A stretch of 64,000 nucleotides of DNA, taken from the NCBI RefSeq assembly GCF_016132445.1, contig NZ_CP046056.1:1116001-1180000 (forward strand), written 5' to 3'. How positions within the stretch are numbered: the stretch's first letter is position 1; each line of letters opens with the position of its first letter. A program made the position numbers and the translations under genes. Positions 47,288-57,332 of this stretch are shown piece by piece. A model generated the notes under the pieces. It saw only the letters and a list, made by a program, of their open reading frames with translations. It was not told the origin of the DNA and searched no databases. The DNA comes from Venatoribacter cucullus (GTDB taxonomy: Bacteria > Pseudomonadota > Gammaproteobacteria > Pseudomonadales > Oceanobacteraceae).

Positions 47288-48007
47288 ATGCGCTGTTGGC
47301 TGGCCGTGGTGTTGGGGTGCTGGATATTGCATGGATGGTCGAACACCGTCAGCCTGACCTATTCCGGCGCCAGTCTGGTGGATGTGTGGCTGCAGCTGCC
47401 TGACGGCCGGATTTTACGCGCCACCCAACCCTATGCCGAAGACCTGCCGCTGTGGCTGGAATACCAGCCCGGCAGCACCCGTTTGCATATTGATGGGCCG
47501 TTACCAGCGGGTAACTACCGGCTGGGCGTGTCGCGCTGGTTTGCCGTGCAGCCACTGGACTACCGGCTGCAGCTGCCTGCCGGGGCCATTGTGGATGGGT
47601 TGCTGGATAACGATGCACAGGTAGTCGACTGGCTGGCCGAACTGTCCGCTGACGAATTATGGCCAGCAGCGCAGCCCGCACCGGATTATCAGCAGCGTGC
47701 GCAGTTGCGTGGCGATTGGGAGGTGATGACCGCTGCCGGTACCCTGCGGCTACAGCTGGATGCAGAGCAGTTACGGCTGTGGTGGCAGCCGGTGCATGAG
47801 CAGGACTGCATGGCGTATGAATTTAAACCCGGGCCGGGGTTGCCGGGTGGGCTGCGCTGGCGGGATGGTTTGCGGTTGCATCGGGGGTTGTTATTGGAAG
47901 TGGCGGAGGCGGAGGTTATTGCCAGCCTGCCGGAGTGGCTGCTGTTGCAGCCGGTTTCTAACGGCCTGCAGGCGCTTGGCTGTTGTGGGAACGGGCCATG
48001 CCCGTGA
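47288..48007 (+). CDS. Unrecognised exported protein whose 3' end lies in repeat element D
   Basis: A 239-residue protein starting MRCWLAVVLGCWILHGWSNT at 47288 with GGGAGG just upstream; an in-frame GTG 21 bp earlier is less likely. The N-terminus is a plausible signal peptide. The rest is rich in Trp, Leu and short beta-like segments ('TVSLTYSGASLVDVWLQLPD', 'GDWEVMTAAGTLRLQLDAEQ'). I recognise no family. From codon 231 (47978) the gene runs inside the 49-bp terminal repeat of element D, which encodes GCCGNGPCP and the stop. The original C-terminus may therefore have been replaced. Confidence 0.7.
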   Translation: MRCWLAVVLGCWILHGWSNTVSLTYSGASLVDVWLQLPDGRILRATQPYAEDLPLWLEYQPGSTRLHIDGPLPAGNYRLGVSRWFAVQPLDYRLQLPAGAIVDGLLDNDAQVVDWLAELSADELWPAAQPAPDYQQRAQLRGDWEVMTAAGTLRLQLDAEQLRLWWQPVHEQDCMAYEFKPGPGLPGGLRWRDGLRLHRGLLLEVAEAEVIASLPEWLLLQPVSNGLQALGCCGNGPCP

Positions 48008-48835
48008 CACCAGCGCTGCGCGCTGGCTGTTTCCAGCCTTGCAGGCTGTACGCCAGCCCGTTGGGCTGGTTTAGCCGTCACTGCGTGACGGCTTATGCGG
48101 CCTGCGGCCGCTGGACAGGCCGCCGTTGGCGGCCTGATGCGGGGCTCCGCCCCTGCGCCCCAGTGCAAGGGGAGGTATCCCCTTGCGAACCCCTCTGGCC
48201 CGCGTTCCAGCTTTATCCTCGTTTACCAAACCCAATTGAGCATACGCGGCCAAGGGGCATCCATGCCCCTGGCCACTCGTTTGGAGTCATCCAAACGATG
48301 CTATTGGCTTTGCCAAACTTCGGGCTGGAACGAATGGGCCGGAACAACCCTGGCGGCTACGCCGGCGTGGTCTTATTGGGCGCCCTGCGCGCGCAAAATT
48401 GAAAGCAAAAAGCAAAAAGCAAAAAGCAAAAATAAAAAAATAAAAAATTCTTCCGGCCTCAGGCCGCCAAAAGCGATTCAGGTTGCTGCGGTTTTCCCGG
48501 CCCATTCGGGCCAGCCCGCAGGTAAAAAAAGCCGGTAGCCATGCCCGGATGACTCCGGGTAAGGATCGTGGCACAGGACGTGCCTTACGATCCGTGGGCG
48601 TAAGCGGATTTTTTTAGCCAGGATCAGCTGGAACGCGGGCCAAGGGGTTCGCAAGGGGATTTTCCCCTTGCATCCGGGGCGCGGGGGCGGAGCCCCGCAT
48701 AAGCTGCCATGCAATGGCAGCCAATCAGCCCTATAGGGCTGACAGCCTGCAAGGCCAGCGCGCAGCGCTGGTGTCACGGGCATGGCCCGTTCCCACAACA
48801 GCCAACCAGCCCGGCAGGGCTGGCGTGCAGCATTT
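47978..48835. repeat. Long hairpin-array element, copy D, with perfect terminal inverted repeats
   Basis: The element is bounded by a perfect 49-bp inverted repeat, 47978-48026 and 48755-48803, each containing CGGGCCATGCCCG and CCAGCGC-tgc-GCGCTGG-type hairpins. Inside are AGCCGTCAC-tgc-GTGACGGCT, GCGGCC-tgc-GGCCGC, AGGCCGCC-gtt-GGCGGCCT, arms at 48188-48218 and 48621-48649, and the GGATCGT hairpin with inner stem GGCAC/GTGCC. Core direction equals copy B. It separates the convergent unknown gene and rsxE and replaces the place where nth often follows rsxE. Confidence 0.9.
48405..48432 (+). repeat. Heptamer tract inside element D
   Basis: Four GCAAAAA units, then A-rich degenerate units with interspersed T. 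It corresponds in position (reverse orientation) to the TTTTGGC tract of copy A. Confidence 0.85.
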
Positions 48836-48858
48836 AAGGCTTGAAAAGCCGGGAAAAA

Positions 48859-49572
48859 TCAGCTGATTTTTCCGGTCACCCGCACACGCTTACTGCCCGC
48901 AGTCACCGGCTGCTGGCGCGCCAGCGCCCGCTGCTTCAGCTGATCATCGATGATATTTTTCAGCGCAATAATCAGCCCCATTGCCATAAAGGCCCCCGGC
49001 GGCAGAATAGCGAATAAGAAGTCGGGGTAGTCTTTCACCAGTTCGATTTTCCAGCTGGCGGCGGCCGGGCCGAACAGGAGTTGCATGTCGGAAAAAATCA
49101 CGCCCTGACCGAGAATTTCGCGCATAGCACCCAGTAACACCAGTACCAGACCAAAGCCGAGTGCCATCATAAAACCATCGACCACCGACGGCAGAATCGG
49201 GTTTTTGCAGGCGAAGGCATCAGCACGACCAAGGATGATGCAGTTGGTAACGATCAGCGGAATAAAAATCCCCAGCACTTCGTACAGTTCGTAGGTGAAG
49301 GCCTGCATCACCAGTTCGGCGACGGTGACGAACGACGCAATAATCATCACAAACGCCGGCAGACGCACGGCATCGGGGACGTGGTTGCGGATTAACGACA
49401 CCGAGAAGTTAGACCCTACCAGGACCAGCATGGTGGCCAGCCCCAGGCCCAGCGCATTCACCACCGAGCCGGTGACCGCCAGCAACGGACACAGGCCGAG
49501 CAGCTGCACCAGCGCGGGGTTGTTTTTCCACAGTCCATCGACGGTGATGTCGGTTAAGGATTTGCTCGACAT
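48859..49572 (-). CDS. rsxE: Rsx/Rnf electron transport complex subunit E
   Basis: A 237-residue inner-membrane subunit with six helices ('[20 protein letters not shown]', '[20 protein letters not shown]', '[20 protein letters not shown]'). Conserved cysteines for the intramembrane iron centre are visible in 'LLGLCPLL' and '[18 protein letters not shown]'. It is the last gene of the operon, 2 bp after rsxG. Element D follows directly, with no nth gene. Confidence 0.94.
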   Translation of the reverse strand: MSSKSLTDITVDGLWKNNPALVQLLGLCPLLAVTGSVVNALGLGLATMLVLVGSNFSVSLIRNHVPDAVRLPAFVMIIASFVTVAELVMQAFTYELYEVLGIFIPLIVTNCIILGRADAFACKNPILPSVVDGFMMALGFGLVLVLLGAMREILGQGVIFSDMQLLFGPAAASWKIELVKDYPDFLFAILPPGAFMAMGLIIALKNIIDDQLKQRALARQQPVTAGSKRVRVTGKIS

Positions 49573-49574
49573 GA

Positions 49575-50243
49575 TTATTCTCCGGTGGCCGTGGCCGGTT
49601 GTTTGGCCACCTGCCGGTTAAGCAGAATATTCTGGTGCTGGCGGAAAAACAGCTGCGCGTGTTTAACCGCTTTCACCACCGCGCGTGGGGTGATGGTGGC
49701 GCCGGTAAACTGGTCGAAATCACCGCCGTCTTTTTTCACCGCCCAGCGTTCTTCGGCCGGATTGCTCAGGCTTTTGCCATTAAATTCCAGCACCCAGGGG
49801 GATTTTTTCAGGTCGATTTTATCGCCCAGTCCCGGGGTTTCCCGGTGTTCGGTAATGCGCACGCCGGCGATGCTGCCATCGGCATGAATGCCAACCAACA
49901 GGCGGATTTCCATGGTATAACCATCGGGTGCTACCACCGGCAGAATCACGGTGCTCACTTCGCCATCGCGGCGCGCCAGGTGGATTTTATCGCTGGCTTT
50001 TAACGGCCCTAATAATTGCTGATTAAAGCGCTGGTCGATGGCCAGAGTGTCGTTCAGCAGGTCGTTGTTGTAGCTGCCAACGGCGACAATTTCATTCAGC
50101 GCGCGGGCCTGGGCCATTTCAATGTTGCGCTCAATACGCTCTGAAGTGGCCACCTTGGCCACGGCAATGGCGCCGGCGGTCACCAGGGCAAATAAGCCCA
50201 GACCAATGGCATTGCGACGGATGGATTGCAGTAAGTCGTTCAT
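49575..50243 (-). CDS. rsxG: Rsx/Rnf complex subunit G, covalent FMN protein
   Basis: A 222-residue protein with one N-terminal helix ('[20 protein letters not shown]') and a periplasmic FMN domain. The flavinylation site is the Thr in '[19 protein letters not shown]'. It relays electrons between RsxC/D and the quinone or SoxR-directed side. It lies 9 bp after rsxD. Confidence 0.93.
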   Translation of the reverse strand: MNDLLQSIRRNAIGLGLFALVTAGAIAVAKVATSERIERNIEMAQARALNEIVAVGSYNNDLLNDTLAIDQRFNQQLLGPLKASDKIHLARRDGEVSTVILPVVAPDGYTMEIRLLVGIHADGSIAGVRITEHRETPGLGDKIDLKKSPWVLEFNGKSLSNPAEERWAVKKDGGDFDQFTGATITPRAVVKAVKHAQLFFRQHQNILLNRQVAKQPATATGE

Positions 50244-50252
50244 ACGGAATCC

Positions 50253-51302
50253 TCAGCGCGTCTTCGGCGGTAAACCGCGTTTGGCTTTGGCATGACCATA
50301 GCTGCGCGGTTGGGTGTAAGCGTCGATAAAGGGCGCGGCAAAGTTCATCAGCAGCACGGCGAAAGCCACGGCATCCGGGTAGGCGCCCCAGGTGCGGATC
50401 ACATACAGCAGAATGCCGATGCCGGTGCCGTAAATCAGTTTGCCGCGTGGTGTGGTCGAGGCTGACACCGGGTCGGTGGCAATGAAAAACGCGCCCAGCA
50501 TGGTGGCACCGCTCAGCAGATGCAGCGACAGCGGGGTGTACATGTCTTCGTCCCAGCCGAACAGCAGCGAACACAGGCTCAGCGCCAGCAGCATGGAGAC
50601 CGGAATGTGCCAGCTGATGATGCGCCGCCACAGCAGGAACAGACCGCCGGCCAGAAACGCCAGATTCACCCATTCCCAGCCACCATTCAGCCAGCCATTA
50701 AAGGTGGCGGTAGCGCGTACGCTGTCGGCGGTACCGGTACCGATCAGATGTTTGTAAGCATCCAGCGGCGTGGCACCGCTGTAGCCATCGGCTACCGGTA
50801 TGCCGGCAAAAATCACCTGCAATGTATCGGCGAAGCTCAGCAGCGGCTGGCCGCTCATTTGTACCGATAAGGCCCAGGTGGTGGTCATTTGCACCGGAAA
50901 CGACACCAGCACCAGCGCATAGCCGACCATGGCCGGGTTAAACGGATTATTGCCGATGCCGCCGTACAGCTGCTTGGCAAAGACGATGGCAAAACTCACC
51001 GCCACAATAGTGACCCAGAAGGGGGTAAAGGGCGGCAGCGCCAGGCCCAGTAACACGCCGGTGAGCAGAGCGGTGTTGTCGCGCAGGAAAAAGCCCAGCG
51101 GGCGCTTACGCAGTTTTAAAATCAGCGCCTCGCTGGCGATGGCGGTGAGCGCTGCCAGCACTACGTTAATGAGTGTGCCCCAGCCGAACAGGCCGGTGAG
51201 TACCAGCAGGCCGGGCAGGGTAGCCAGCGTAACGGTCAGCATCAGCCGTGGGGTGCTGTTGCTGCCGTGGGTGTGGGGGGAAGACAGTGTCAGCAATGCC
51301 AT
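50253..51302 (-). CDS. rsxD: Rsx/Rnf complex subunit D
   Basis: A 349-residue membrane subunit with about nine helices and a covalent FMN site at the Thr in '[12 protein letters not shown]'. Other family blocks: '[20 protein letters not shown]' and '[20 protein letters not shown]'. It is related to NqrB. Stop and start codons within the operon are only a few bases apart, so it is translated with rsxC and rsxG. Confidence 0.95.
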   Translation of the reverse strand: MALLTLSSPHTHGSNSTPRLMLTVTLATLPGLLVLTGLFGWGTLINVVLAALTAIASEALILKLRKRPLGFFLRDNTALLTGVLLGLALPPFTPFWVTIVAVSFAIVFAKQLYGGIGNNPFNPAMVGYALVLVSFPVQMTTTWALSVQMSGQPLLSFADTLQVIFAGIPVADGYSGATPLDAYKHLIGTGTADSVRATATFNGWLNGGWEWVNLAFLAGGLFLLWRRIISWHIPVSMLLALSLCSLLFGWDEDMYTPLSLHLLSGATMLGAFFIATDPVSASTTPRGKLIYGTGIGILLYVIRTWGAYPDAVAFAVLLMNFAAPFIDAYTQPRSYGHAKAKRGLPPKTR

Positions 51303-51304
51303 GA

Positions 51305-53557
51305 TCAGGCCTCATTCGCCGGTGTGGAACGGCCCGGTAAGGCGGCCAGTTCCTGTTGCAGTTGATGCAGTTTGTCCTGTTGCTTCTGCACGCCCAGCGC
51401 CAGTGCCTCGACCGTATCCAGCCCTTCGGCTTTGGCCATGTCGTGACGTTCCTGCATTTTGGTGACGCGATCCTGCTGCGCCAGAATTTTCTTCTGCAGA
51501 GCGTCGATGGCGTCCGCACTGGCCTGAGCCTGAGCGGCCGCATCCGGCGCGGCAGTAGCGGCTGGAGCCTCGCCATTCAGGGCGGCTTGCCAGGCGGCGT
51601 GCGCTTCGTTAACGCGCTCCTGCTGTTTGTCGATGCCCGCCTGCAGCGCGGCGATGGTATCCAGTCCTTGTGCCTGGGCTTCCGCCAGTCGTTGCAGGGC
51701 GGTATCCAGCCGGGCTTTGGCGGTTTCCCATTTGCGCTGCAAACGCTCGGGACTGTTCGGGTCGCCTTTATCGGTGGCGGTCAGGGCCGCATCCGCTGCA
51801 GGAGCCGCTGCCTCTGCGGCCTTGGCGGCTTTTTTCGCCGCGGCGATGTCTTTGGCCAGCGCTTTCAGTTTGTCCTGAGTTTTGGCCAGCGCTGCTTCCA
51901 GTACCGGTACTTTATCGGCCTGAGTCTCATCGGCGCGGGCGGCTTCCAGTTTTTCTTTGGTTTTGGCAATGGCGCTCTGGGTGGCGTCCAGTTGCTTCTG
52001 CAGCTTGTCCAGATCCGCACTGCTGCTGACGGCGGCGGCTGATGCAGCAGCGGTGTCGGCGACGGCGGGTTTTTCTGCCTGCGCTTTGGCTGCGGCTTCC
52101 GCGCGGGCTTTACGTTTGGCTTCTTTTTCGGCGGCTTCGCGTTCCTGCCGCGCCAGACGTTCTTCAAAACGCAGACGGGCGCGCTCGGCTTTGGCTTTGG
52201 CGGCACGGTCTTCGCGGATGGCACCTTTGGCGTAGCGGTAATACTGCACCAGCGGAATATGGCTTGGGCACACGTATGAACAGGCACCGCATTCAATGCA
52301 GTCGAAAATATTGTGCTGTTCGGCCTTCTCAAATTCCTGCGCCTTGCTGAACCAGTACAGCTGCTGCGGCAGCAGGTCGGCCGGGCAGGCATCAACGCAC
52401 AGGCCGCAGCGGATACAGGCCATGGCGATGTCGTTAGGCGGCAGTTCCTGCTCGGTCGGCGCCAGCAGGCAGTTGCTGGTTTTGGTAATCGGCAGCTGCA
52501 GTTGTGGCAGGGCAAACCCCATCATCGGGCCGCCCATAATCACCCGCTCGCGCTTTTGGGCGCGGTAACCAGCCAGTTGCAGCAGGTGCGCCACCGGCGT
52601 GCCGATTAAGGCCTCAAAGTTGCCCGGTTGCTGCACCGCGTCACCGGTGACGGTGGTGATGCGGGAAATTAACGGCTCGCCGAATTGCACCGCGCGATAC
52701 ACAGCGGCGGCGGTGCCGACGTTCTGGCACACCAGCCCGAGGTTGGCGGGAATGCCACCGGCCGGAACTTCTTCGCCGGTTAAAATTTTAATCAGCTGCT
52801 TTTCGCCGCCGGACGGGTATTTGGTGGGAATGCTCACCACGTCGATATGATGCTGCTGGTCCAGCTGTACCAGCGCCTGTTCCAGCGCGGCCACGGCTTC
52901 GGGTTTGTTGTCTTCCACGCCGATTAAGCAGCGCTTGCTGCCGACAATGTGCTGCAGAATCAGCGCGCCCTGAATAATTTCGGCGGCGCGTTCGCGCATC
53001 AGCATGTCATCGGCGGTGATGTACGGCTCACATTCCGCGCCGTTCAGAATCAGGGTATGAATGGGGTTCTGACCGACGTTCAGTTTCACCGCGGTGGGGA
53101 AACCGGCGCCGCCCATGCCGGCGATACCGCTGTTGCGGATGTGCTCAACCAGCTGGCGCGGGCTGATGTCGGCCAGATGCTCAACGCCCAGCTGCGCATA
53201 CAGGCTCTGGTGCTCCAGCCACTGGTCGCGGCCATCGGGACGGATCACGATGCACAATTCTTCCAGACCGGAGGCGTGCGGTACCGCGCGATCTTCCACG
53301 GCTACCACGGTGCCGGAGGTTGGCGCGTGCAGCGGCACCGAGACAAAGCCTTCCGCTTCGGCAATCCGCTGACCTTTCAATACGGTATCACCGGCCTGCA
53401 CCAACGGGCGGGCTGCGGCACCAATGTGCTGATGCACCGGCAGAATCAGTTCGTCCGGCAGGCTGGCGACCCGGATCGGCGTTTGGGTGGACTGAGCTTT
53501 GTTCTCGGCCGGATGAATACCGCCATCAAAGCTGTGCAGACGGATCAGGTTGGTCAT
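51305..53557 (-). CDS. rsxC: Rsx/Rnf complex subunit C
   Basis: The 750-residue product (E. coli 740) starts [20 protein letters not shown] at 53557, overlapping the rsxB stop by 4 bp. The NADH/FMN-binding part has '[13 protein letters not shown]' and '[13 protein letters not shown]'. Two 4Fe-4S motifs follow ('[12 protein letters not shown]', '[12 protein letters not shown]'). The C-terminal 300 residues are a low-complexity Ala/Lys/Gln/Glu coiled coil with a loosely repeated pattern 'LDTxxALxxGxxKQQ', such as '[20 protein letters not shown]' and '[20 protein letters not shown]'. Such tails are common in gammaproteobacterial RsxC. Confidence 0.95.
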   Translation of the reverse strand: MTNLIRLHSFDGGIHPAENKAQSTQTPIRVASLPDELILPVHQHIGAAARPLVQAGDTVLKGQRIAEAEGFVSVPLHAPTSGTVVAVEDRAVPHASGLEELCIVIRPDGRDQWLEHQSLYAQLGVEHLADISPRQLVEHIRNSGIAGMGGAGFPTAVKLNVGQNPIHTLILNGAECEPYITADDMLMRERAAEIIQGALILQHIVGSKRCLIGVEDNKPEAVAALEQALVQLDQQHHIDVVSIPTKYPSGGEKQLIKILTGEEVPAGGIPANLGLVCQNVGTAAAVYRAVQFGEPLISRITTVTGDAVQQPGNFEALIGTPVAHLLQLAGYRAQKRERVIMGGPMMGFALPQLQLPITKTSNCLLAPTEQELPPNDIAMACIRCGLCVDACPADLLPQQLYWFSKAQEFEKAEQHNIFDCIECGACSYVCPSHIPLVQYYRYAKGAIREDRAAKAKAERARLRFEERLARQEREAAEKEAKRKARAEAAAKAQAEKPAVADTAAASAAAVSSSADLDKLQKQLDATQSAIAKTKEKLEAARADETQADKVPVLEAALAKTQDKLKALAKDIAAAKKAAKAAEAAAPAADAALTATDKGDPNSPERLQRKWETAKARLDTALQRLAEAQAQGLDTIAALQAGIDKQQERVNEAHAAWQAALNGEAPAATAAPDAAAQAQASADAIDALQKKILAQQDRVTKMQERHDMAKAEGLDTVEALALGVQKQQDKLHQLQQELAALPGRSTPANEA

Positions 53558-54162
53558 GCTGCGTCTCCGGCCTGGTGATGGTGACGGTCGGTGGCGATCA
53601 GTTCCACACCGCTGGTGGGCGCCTGCCAGTACCAGGTGGTGGTGTCCACGCCGACGGGAATCATGTCGATGCAATCCACCGGGCAGGGTTCTACGCACAG
53701 GTCGCAGCCAGTGCATTCCTCAGCAATTACGGTGTGCATTTGTTTGGCCGCGCCCAGAATGGCGTCGACCGGGCAGGCCTGAATGCACTTGGTGCAGCCA
53801 ATGCACTCGTCTTCGCGGATAAAGGCGACGGTGGGCACGGCTTTTTCGGCGCCGTGTTCGGCGTCCAGTGGTTCCGGCTCAACGCCGAGCAGATCGGCCA
53901 GTGCTTCAATGGTGCTTTCGCCGCCGGGTGGGCATTTGTTGATTTTCTCGCCGTTGGCAATGGCTTCGGCGTAAGGCTTACAGCCCGGAAAGCCACACTG
54001 ACCGCACTGGGTTTGCGGCAGCAGGTTGTTGATCTGGTCAACAATGGGGTTGCCTTCCACTTTGAAACGCACAGCGGCAAAGCCCAGCACGGCGCCAAAG
54101 ATAATGGCCAGAATGGCCAGCACGCTGACCGCAATCACAATGGTCCAGAGAGCAGGTGTCAT
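53554..54162 (-). CDS. rsxB: Rsx/Rnf complex subunit B, polyferredoxin
   Basis: A 202-residue protein with one N-terminal helix ('[20 protein letters not shown]'). An N-terminal cluster site '[16 protein letters not shown]' is followed by two 4Fe-4S motifs ('[12 protein letters not shown]', '[12 protein letters not shown]'). The C-terminus after '[16 protein letters not shown]' is short and histidine-rich (RHHHQ). It passes electrons between RsxC and the membrane subunits. It lies 8 bp after rsxA. Confidence 0.95.
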   Translation of the reverse strand: MTPALWTIVIAVSVLAILAIIFGAVLGFAAVRFKVEGNPIVDQINNLLPQTQCGQCGFPGCKPYAEAIANGEKINKCPPGGESTIEALADLLGVEPEPLDAEHGAEKAVPTVAFIREDECIGCTKCIQACPVDAILGAAKQMHTVIAEECTGCDLCVEPCPVDCIDMIPVGVDTTTWYWQAPTSGVELIATDRHHHQAGDAA

Positions 54163-54170
54163 GGAATCTC

Positions 54171-54752
54171 CTAGATACTGACCAGACCGGTGAAACCGAG
54201 AAACGCCAGCGCCATCAGACCGGCAGTGAGCATGGCAATAGAAGAACCCTGGAAGGGTTTGGGCACATCGGCCACCGCCACCCGTTCACGCAGGGCGGCA
54301 AACAGCACCATCACCAGCGAGAAACCCACGGCGGCGCCAAAACCGTAGAGGATGGATTCGACAAAACTGTTATCGCGTTTGATGTTAAGCAAGGCTACGC
54401 CCAGTACCGCACAGTTGGTGGTAATCAGCGGCAGGAAAATCCCCAGTACCCGGTACAGCAGCGGGCTGGTTTTGCGGATGGCCAGTTCGGTAAAACCCAC
54501 CACCACAGCAATCACCATAATAAAGCTGATGGTTTTCAGGTAGGCGAGGTCGAACGGCAGCAGAATGTAGGTGTACACCAGGTAGCTGCACAGCGACGCC
54601 AGCGTCAGCACGAAGGTAGTGGCGGCGCCCATGCCGATGGCGGTTTCCAGTTTGTTGGACACGCCCATAAAGGGGCACAGGCCAAGAAACTGCACCAGCA
54701 CGAAATTGTTCACCAGAATGGTGCTTACCAGAATCAGCAGGTATTCGCTCAT
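54171..54752 (-). CDS. rsxA: Rsx/Rnf complex subunit A
   Basis: A 193-residue, six-helix subunit, the same length as E. coli RsxA and paralogous to RsxE. '[20 protein letters not shown]' and '[20 protein letters not shown]' carry the intramembrane cysteines. It is the first gene of rsxABCDGE. The complex either drives ion-coupled electron transfer from NADH or keeps SoxR reduced; the sequence does not decide which. The likely -10 box (GATAAT on the minus strand at about 54802-54807) lies 50 bp upstream. Confidence 0.95.
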   Translation of the reverse strand: MSEYLLILVSTILVNNFVLVQFLGLCPFMGVSNKLETAIGMGAATTFVLTLASLCSYLVYTYILLPFDLAYLKTISFIMVIAVVVGFTELAIRKTSPLLYRVLGIFLPLITTNCAVLGVALLNIKRDNSFVESILYGFGAAVGFSLVMVLFAALRERVAVADVPKPFQGSSIAMLTAGLMALAFLGFTGLVSI

Positions 54753-55112
54753 CAGGGGTTCCGCCAGTGTCCAGTCAGAATCGGGTGAATAAATGGGCGC
54801 GCATTATCCCAAAACTGTGTTATTTCATACAAGGAGGTTTTCTGCATTGCTTAATACTATTTGGAATAAGCTTAGCCGTTGTTACACCGGCAACCCCCGT
54901 TATGCCGCTCGCTGGCGCAGCATAGCGCGATTGGCCGGCGTTATGCTGATGCAGATCATCAATATAAATAGCCAGGCATATTGTATGGCCGCCGGAAAGG
55001 CTTGCAGGGACCGGAAATCTTGGCACACTCTGCGGTCATAACGACGCACTGGTCAGCGCTGCGGCGCCGGCCCAATAACAACAAGGATTCCCGTCGGGAA
55101 CATCGGTACGTC
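54753..55112. other. 360-bp divergent intergenic region with a possible short reading frame
   Basis: The region lies between rsxA (-) and the peptide-binding protein gene (+). It contains a GATAAT box for rsxA and a palindrome TGATG-cagat-CATCA (54947-54961) followed by TATAAA. A strong AAGGAGG at 54831-54837 lies 9 bp before a TTG at 54847, which would open a 64-codon frame (LNTIWNKLSRCYTGNPRYAA...) ending at 55041. The frame has no recognised family and an unusual start, so I do not call it a gene. Confidence 0.4.
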
Positions 55113-57323
55113 ATGACATTACGAGGCACATTGGGGCGCAGGGGCTGGCTGGCCATACTGGCGGCTGCTGCTTGGTTGCCGTTATCCGGTTGCAGTGAGC
55201 AGGCCTGGAATAACCCGCATCCACAGGCGGAAAGCGGCCAGAATATTCTCTATTCCAACTTTGCCGAGCGGCCCAAGCATCTGGACCCGGCACGTTCTTA
55301 CAGTTCGGATGAATCGCGCTTTATCGATCAGATTTACGAGCCGCCGCTGGATTATCACTACCTGAAGCGGCCCTACGAGCTGATTCCCAATACCCTGACG
55401 GCGATGCCGGATATCCGCTACAGCGATGCCAATGGCAACGAGGTGGCGGCGGATTCGCCGGCGGTGGCCTTCAGCACCTATCACTTTGCCATTAAGCCCG
55501 GCATTGTGTACCAGCCGCATCCGGCCTTTGCCCGTAATGAAAAGGGCGAGCCGGTATACCGGTTTAACAGCGCCGCTGAAGCGCAGGCATTTTCCACCAT
55601 CGCTGATTTTACCCACACCGGTACGCAGGAATTGCGCGCCGAGGATTACCTGTACCAGATCCGCCGCCTGGCTGACCCCAAATTACTGGCGCCATTGCGC
55701 GGTTTGCTGAGCGAATACATCGTTGGCATGAAAGAATTTTCCGGGCAGGTAACGACCGCGCGGGAGCAGCTGGAAGCGGAACAGGGCAAAGGCGCCTGGC
55801 TGGATTTACGCACCATTCCGTTTGCCGGGCTGGAACAGCAGGGGCCGTACGAATTCAGCATCCGCTTACGCGGCAAATACCCACAATTCAAATACTGGCT
55901 GGCGTTCCATTTCTTTGCCCCCATTCCGGTGGAAGTGGATATTTTTTATCACCAACCAGGGCTGGCGCAGCGCAATATTTCCCTCGACTGGTATCCGGTG
56001 GGTACCGGCCCGTTCATGATGACGCGCAACAACCCTAACGAAGTGATTATTCTGGAACGCAATCCGAATTTCCGCGCCGATTTTTATCCGTCCGGGGGCG
56101 CAGAAGGCGATGCAGAAGCGGGTTTATTGGCCGATGCCGGTAAACCCCTGCCACTGATCGACAAAGCGGTGTACCGGCTGGAAAAAGAAGCCATTCCGCT
56201 GTGGACCAAATTTATGCAGGGCTACTACGACCGTTCCGGTATCGGCAGCGACAGCTTCGATCAGGCGGTGCGTATCAGTGCCGATGGCATTGGCCTGAGC
56301 GACGATATGACCAGCCGCGGCGTAACGCTGGAAAAAGAAGTGGTGCTGGGCACCTATTATCTGGGCTTTAACATGCTCGATCCGGTGGTGGGCGATACCG
56401 GCACGACGGCTGAACGCGCGCGCAAACGCAAGCTGCGGCAGGCCATTGCCATTGCTTACGACCAGTACGAAATGATCTCGATTTTTGCCAATGGCCGTGG
56501 CGAAGTGGCACAGGGCCCGATTCCGCCGGGAATTTTCGGTTACCAGGAAGGTGAAGCCGGTATTAACCCGTACGTATTTGATTGGGTAAACGGCAAGCCG
56601 CAGCGGAAATCACTCGATGCTGCCAAACAACTGCTGGCCGAAGCCGGCTATCCGGGTGGCCGTCACGCCCGCACCGGTGAGCCGTTGGTGCTGAATCTGG
56701 ACACCACCACCGGCGGCAGCACCGCCATCCAGAATTGGATGATCCGCCAGTTCCGTAAGCTGGGTATTCAGCTGAATATCCGGGGCACTGATTACAACCG
56801 CTTTAAAGAAAAAATGTCGGCGGGTAATGCGCAGCTGTTTCAGTGGGGCTGGCTGGCGGATTATCCGGATGCCGAGAATTTCCTGTTTTTATTACACGGC
56901 CCTAACAGCCAGGTAAAAACCGGCGGCAGCGGGGTGAACTCGGCCAACTACGATAACCCGGAATACAACCGTCTGTTCGATAAAATGCAGCTGATGGAAG
57001 ACTCGCCGGAGCGTCTGCAGATTATCCGTCGCATGCTGGATATTGTGCAGCGCGATACACCCTGGGCGTCCAGCTGGCATCCGCATTCTTATGTGCTGAA
57101 CAACCAATGGGTGCGCAATACCAAGCCCCATGGCATCAGCAAAAGTGTGCTGAAGTATTACGCCGTTGATCCGGATTTACGCCAGCAGAAACAGCAGCAA
57201 TGGAACCAGCCGGTACTGTGGCCGCTGGGTCTGGTGCTGGTGGTGATATTGATTATTGTAGTGCCCGGTGTACTGGCCTGGCGTCGCCGTCAGCAACAAC
57301 GTATTGCGGCCGCGCGCCACTGA
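55113..57323 (+). CDS. Peptide ABC transporter substrate-binding lipoprotein with C-terminal membrane helix
   Basis: The 736-residue product has a lipoprotein signal ending LSGC (Cys27). A SBP_bac_5 domain follows ('SNFAERPKHLDPARSYSSDE', 'DWYPVGTGPFMMTRNNPNEV', 'FQWGWLADYPDAENFLFLLH'). Unlike most such proteins it ends with a hydrophobic helix ('LWPLGLVLVVILIIVVPGVL') and a basic tail. The long insertions explain the size over the usual 530-600. It is the first gene of a five-component set; the start at 55113 was chosen for its signal peptide, as the frame opens 132 bp earlier. Confidence 0.88.
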   Translation: MTLRGTLGRRGWLAILAAAAWLPLSGCSEQAWNNPHPQAESGQNILYSNFAERPKHLDPARSYSSDESRFIDQIYEPPLDYHYLKRPYELIPNTLTAMPDIRYSDANGNEVAADSPAVAFSTYHFAIKPGIVYQPHPAFARNEKGEPVYRFNSAAEAQAFSTIADFTHTGTQELRAEDYLYQIRRLADPKLLAPLRGLLSEYIVGMKEFSGQVTTAREQLEAEQGKGAWLDLRTIPFAGLEQQGPYEFSIRLRGKYPQFKYWLAFHFFAPIPVEVDIFYHQPGLAQRNISLDWYPVGTGPFMMTRNNPNEVIILERNPNFRADFYPSGGAEGDAEAGLLADAGKPLPLIDKAVYRLEKEAIPLWTKFMQGYYDRSGIGSDSFDQAVRISADGIGLSDDMTSRGVTLEKEVVLGTYYLGFNMLDPVVGDTGTTAERARKRKLRQAIAIAYDQYEMISIFANGRGEVAQGPIPPGIFGYQEGEAGINPYVFDWVNGKPQRKSLDAAKQLLAEAGYPGGRHARTGEPLVLNLDTTTGGSTAIQNWMIRQFRKLGIQLNIRGTDYNRFKEKMSAGNAQLFQWGWLADYPDAENFLFLLHGPNSQVKTGGSGVNSANYDNPEYNRLFDKMQLMEDSPERLQIIRRMLDIVQRDTPWASSWHPHSYVLNNQWVRNTKPHGISKSVLKYYAVDPDLRQQKQQQWNQPVLWPLGLVLVVILIIVVPGVLAWRRRQQQRIAAARH

Positions 57324-57332
57324 GGATTTGTG

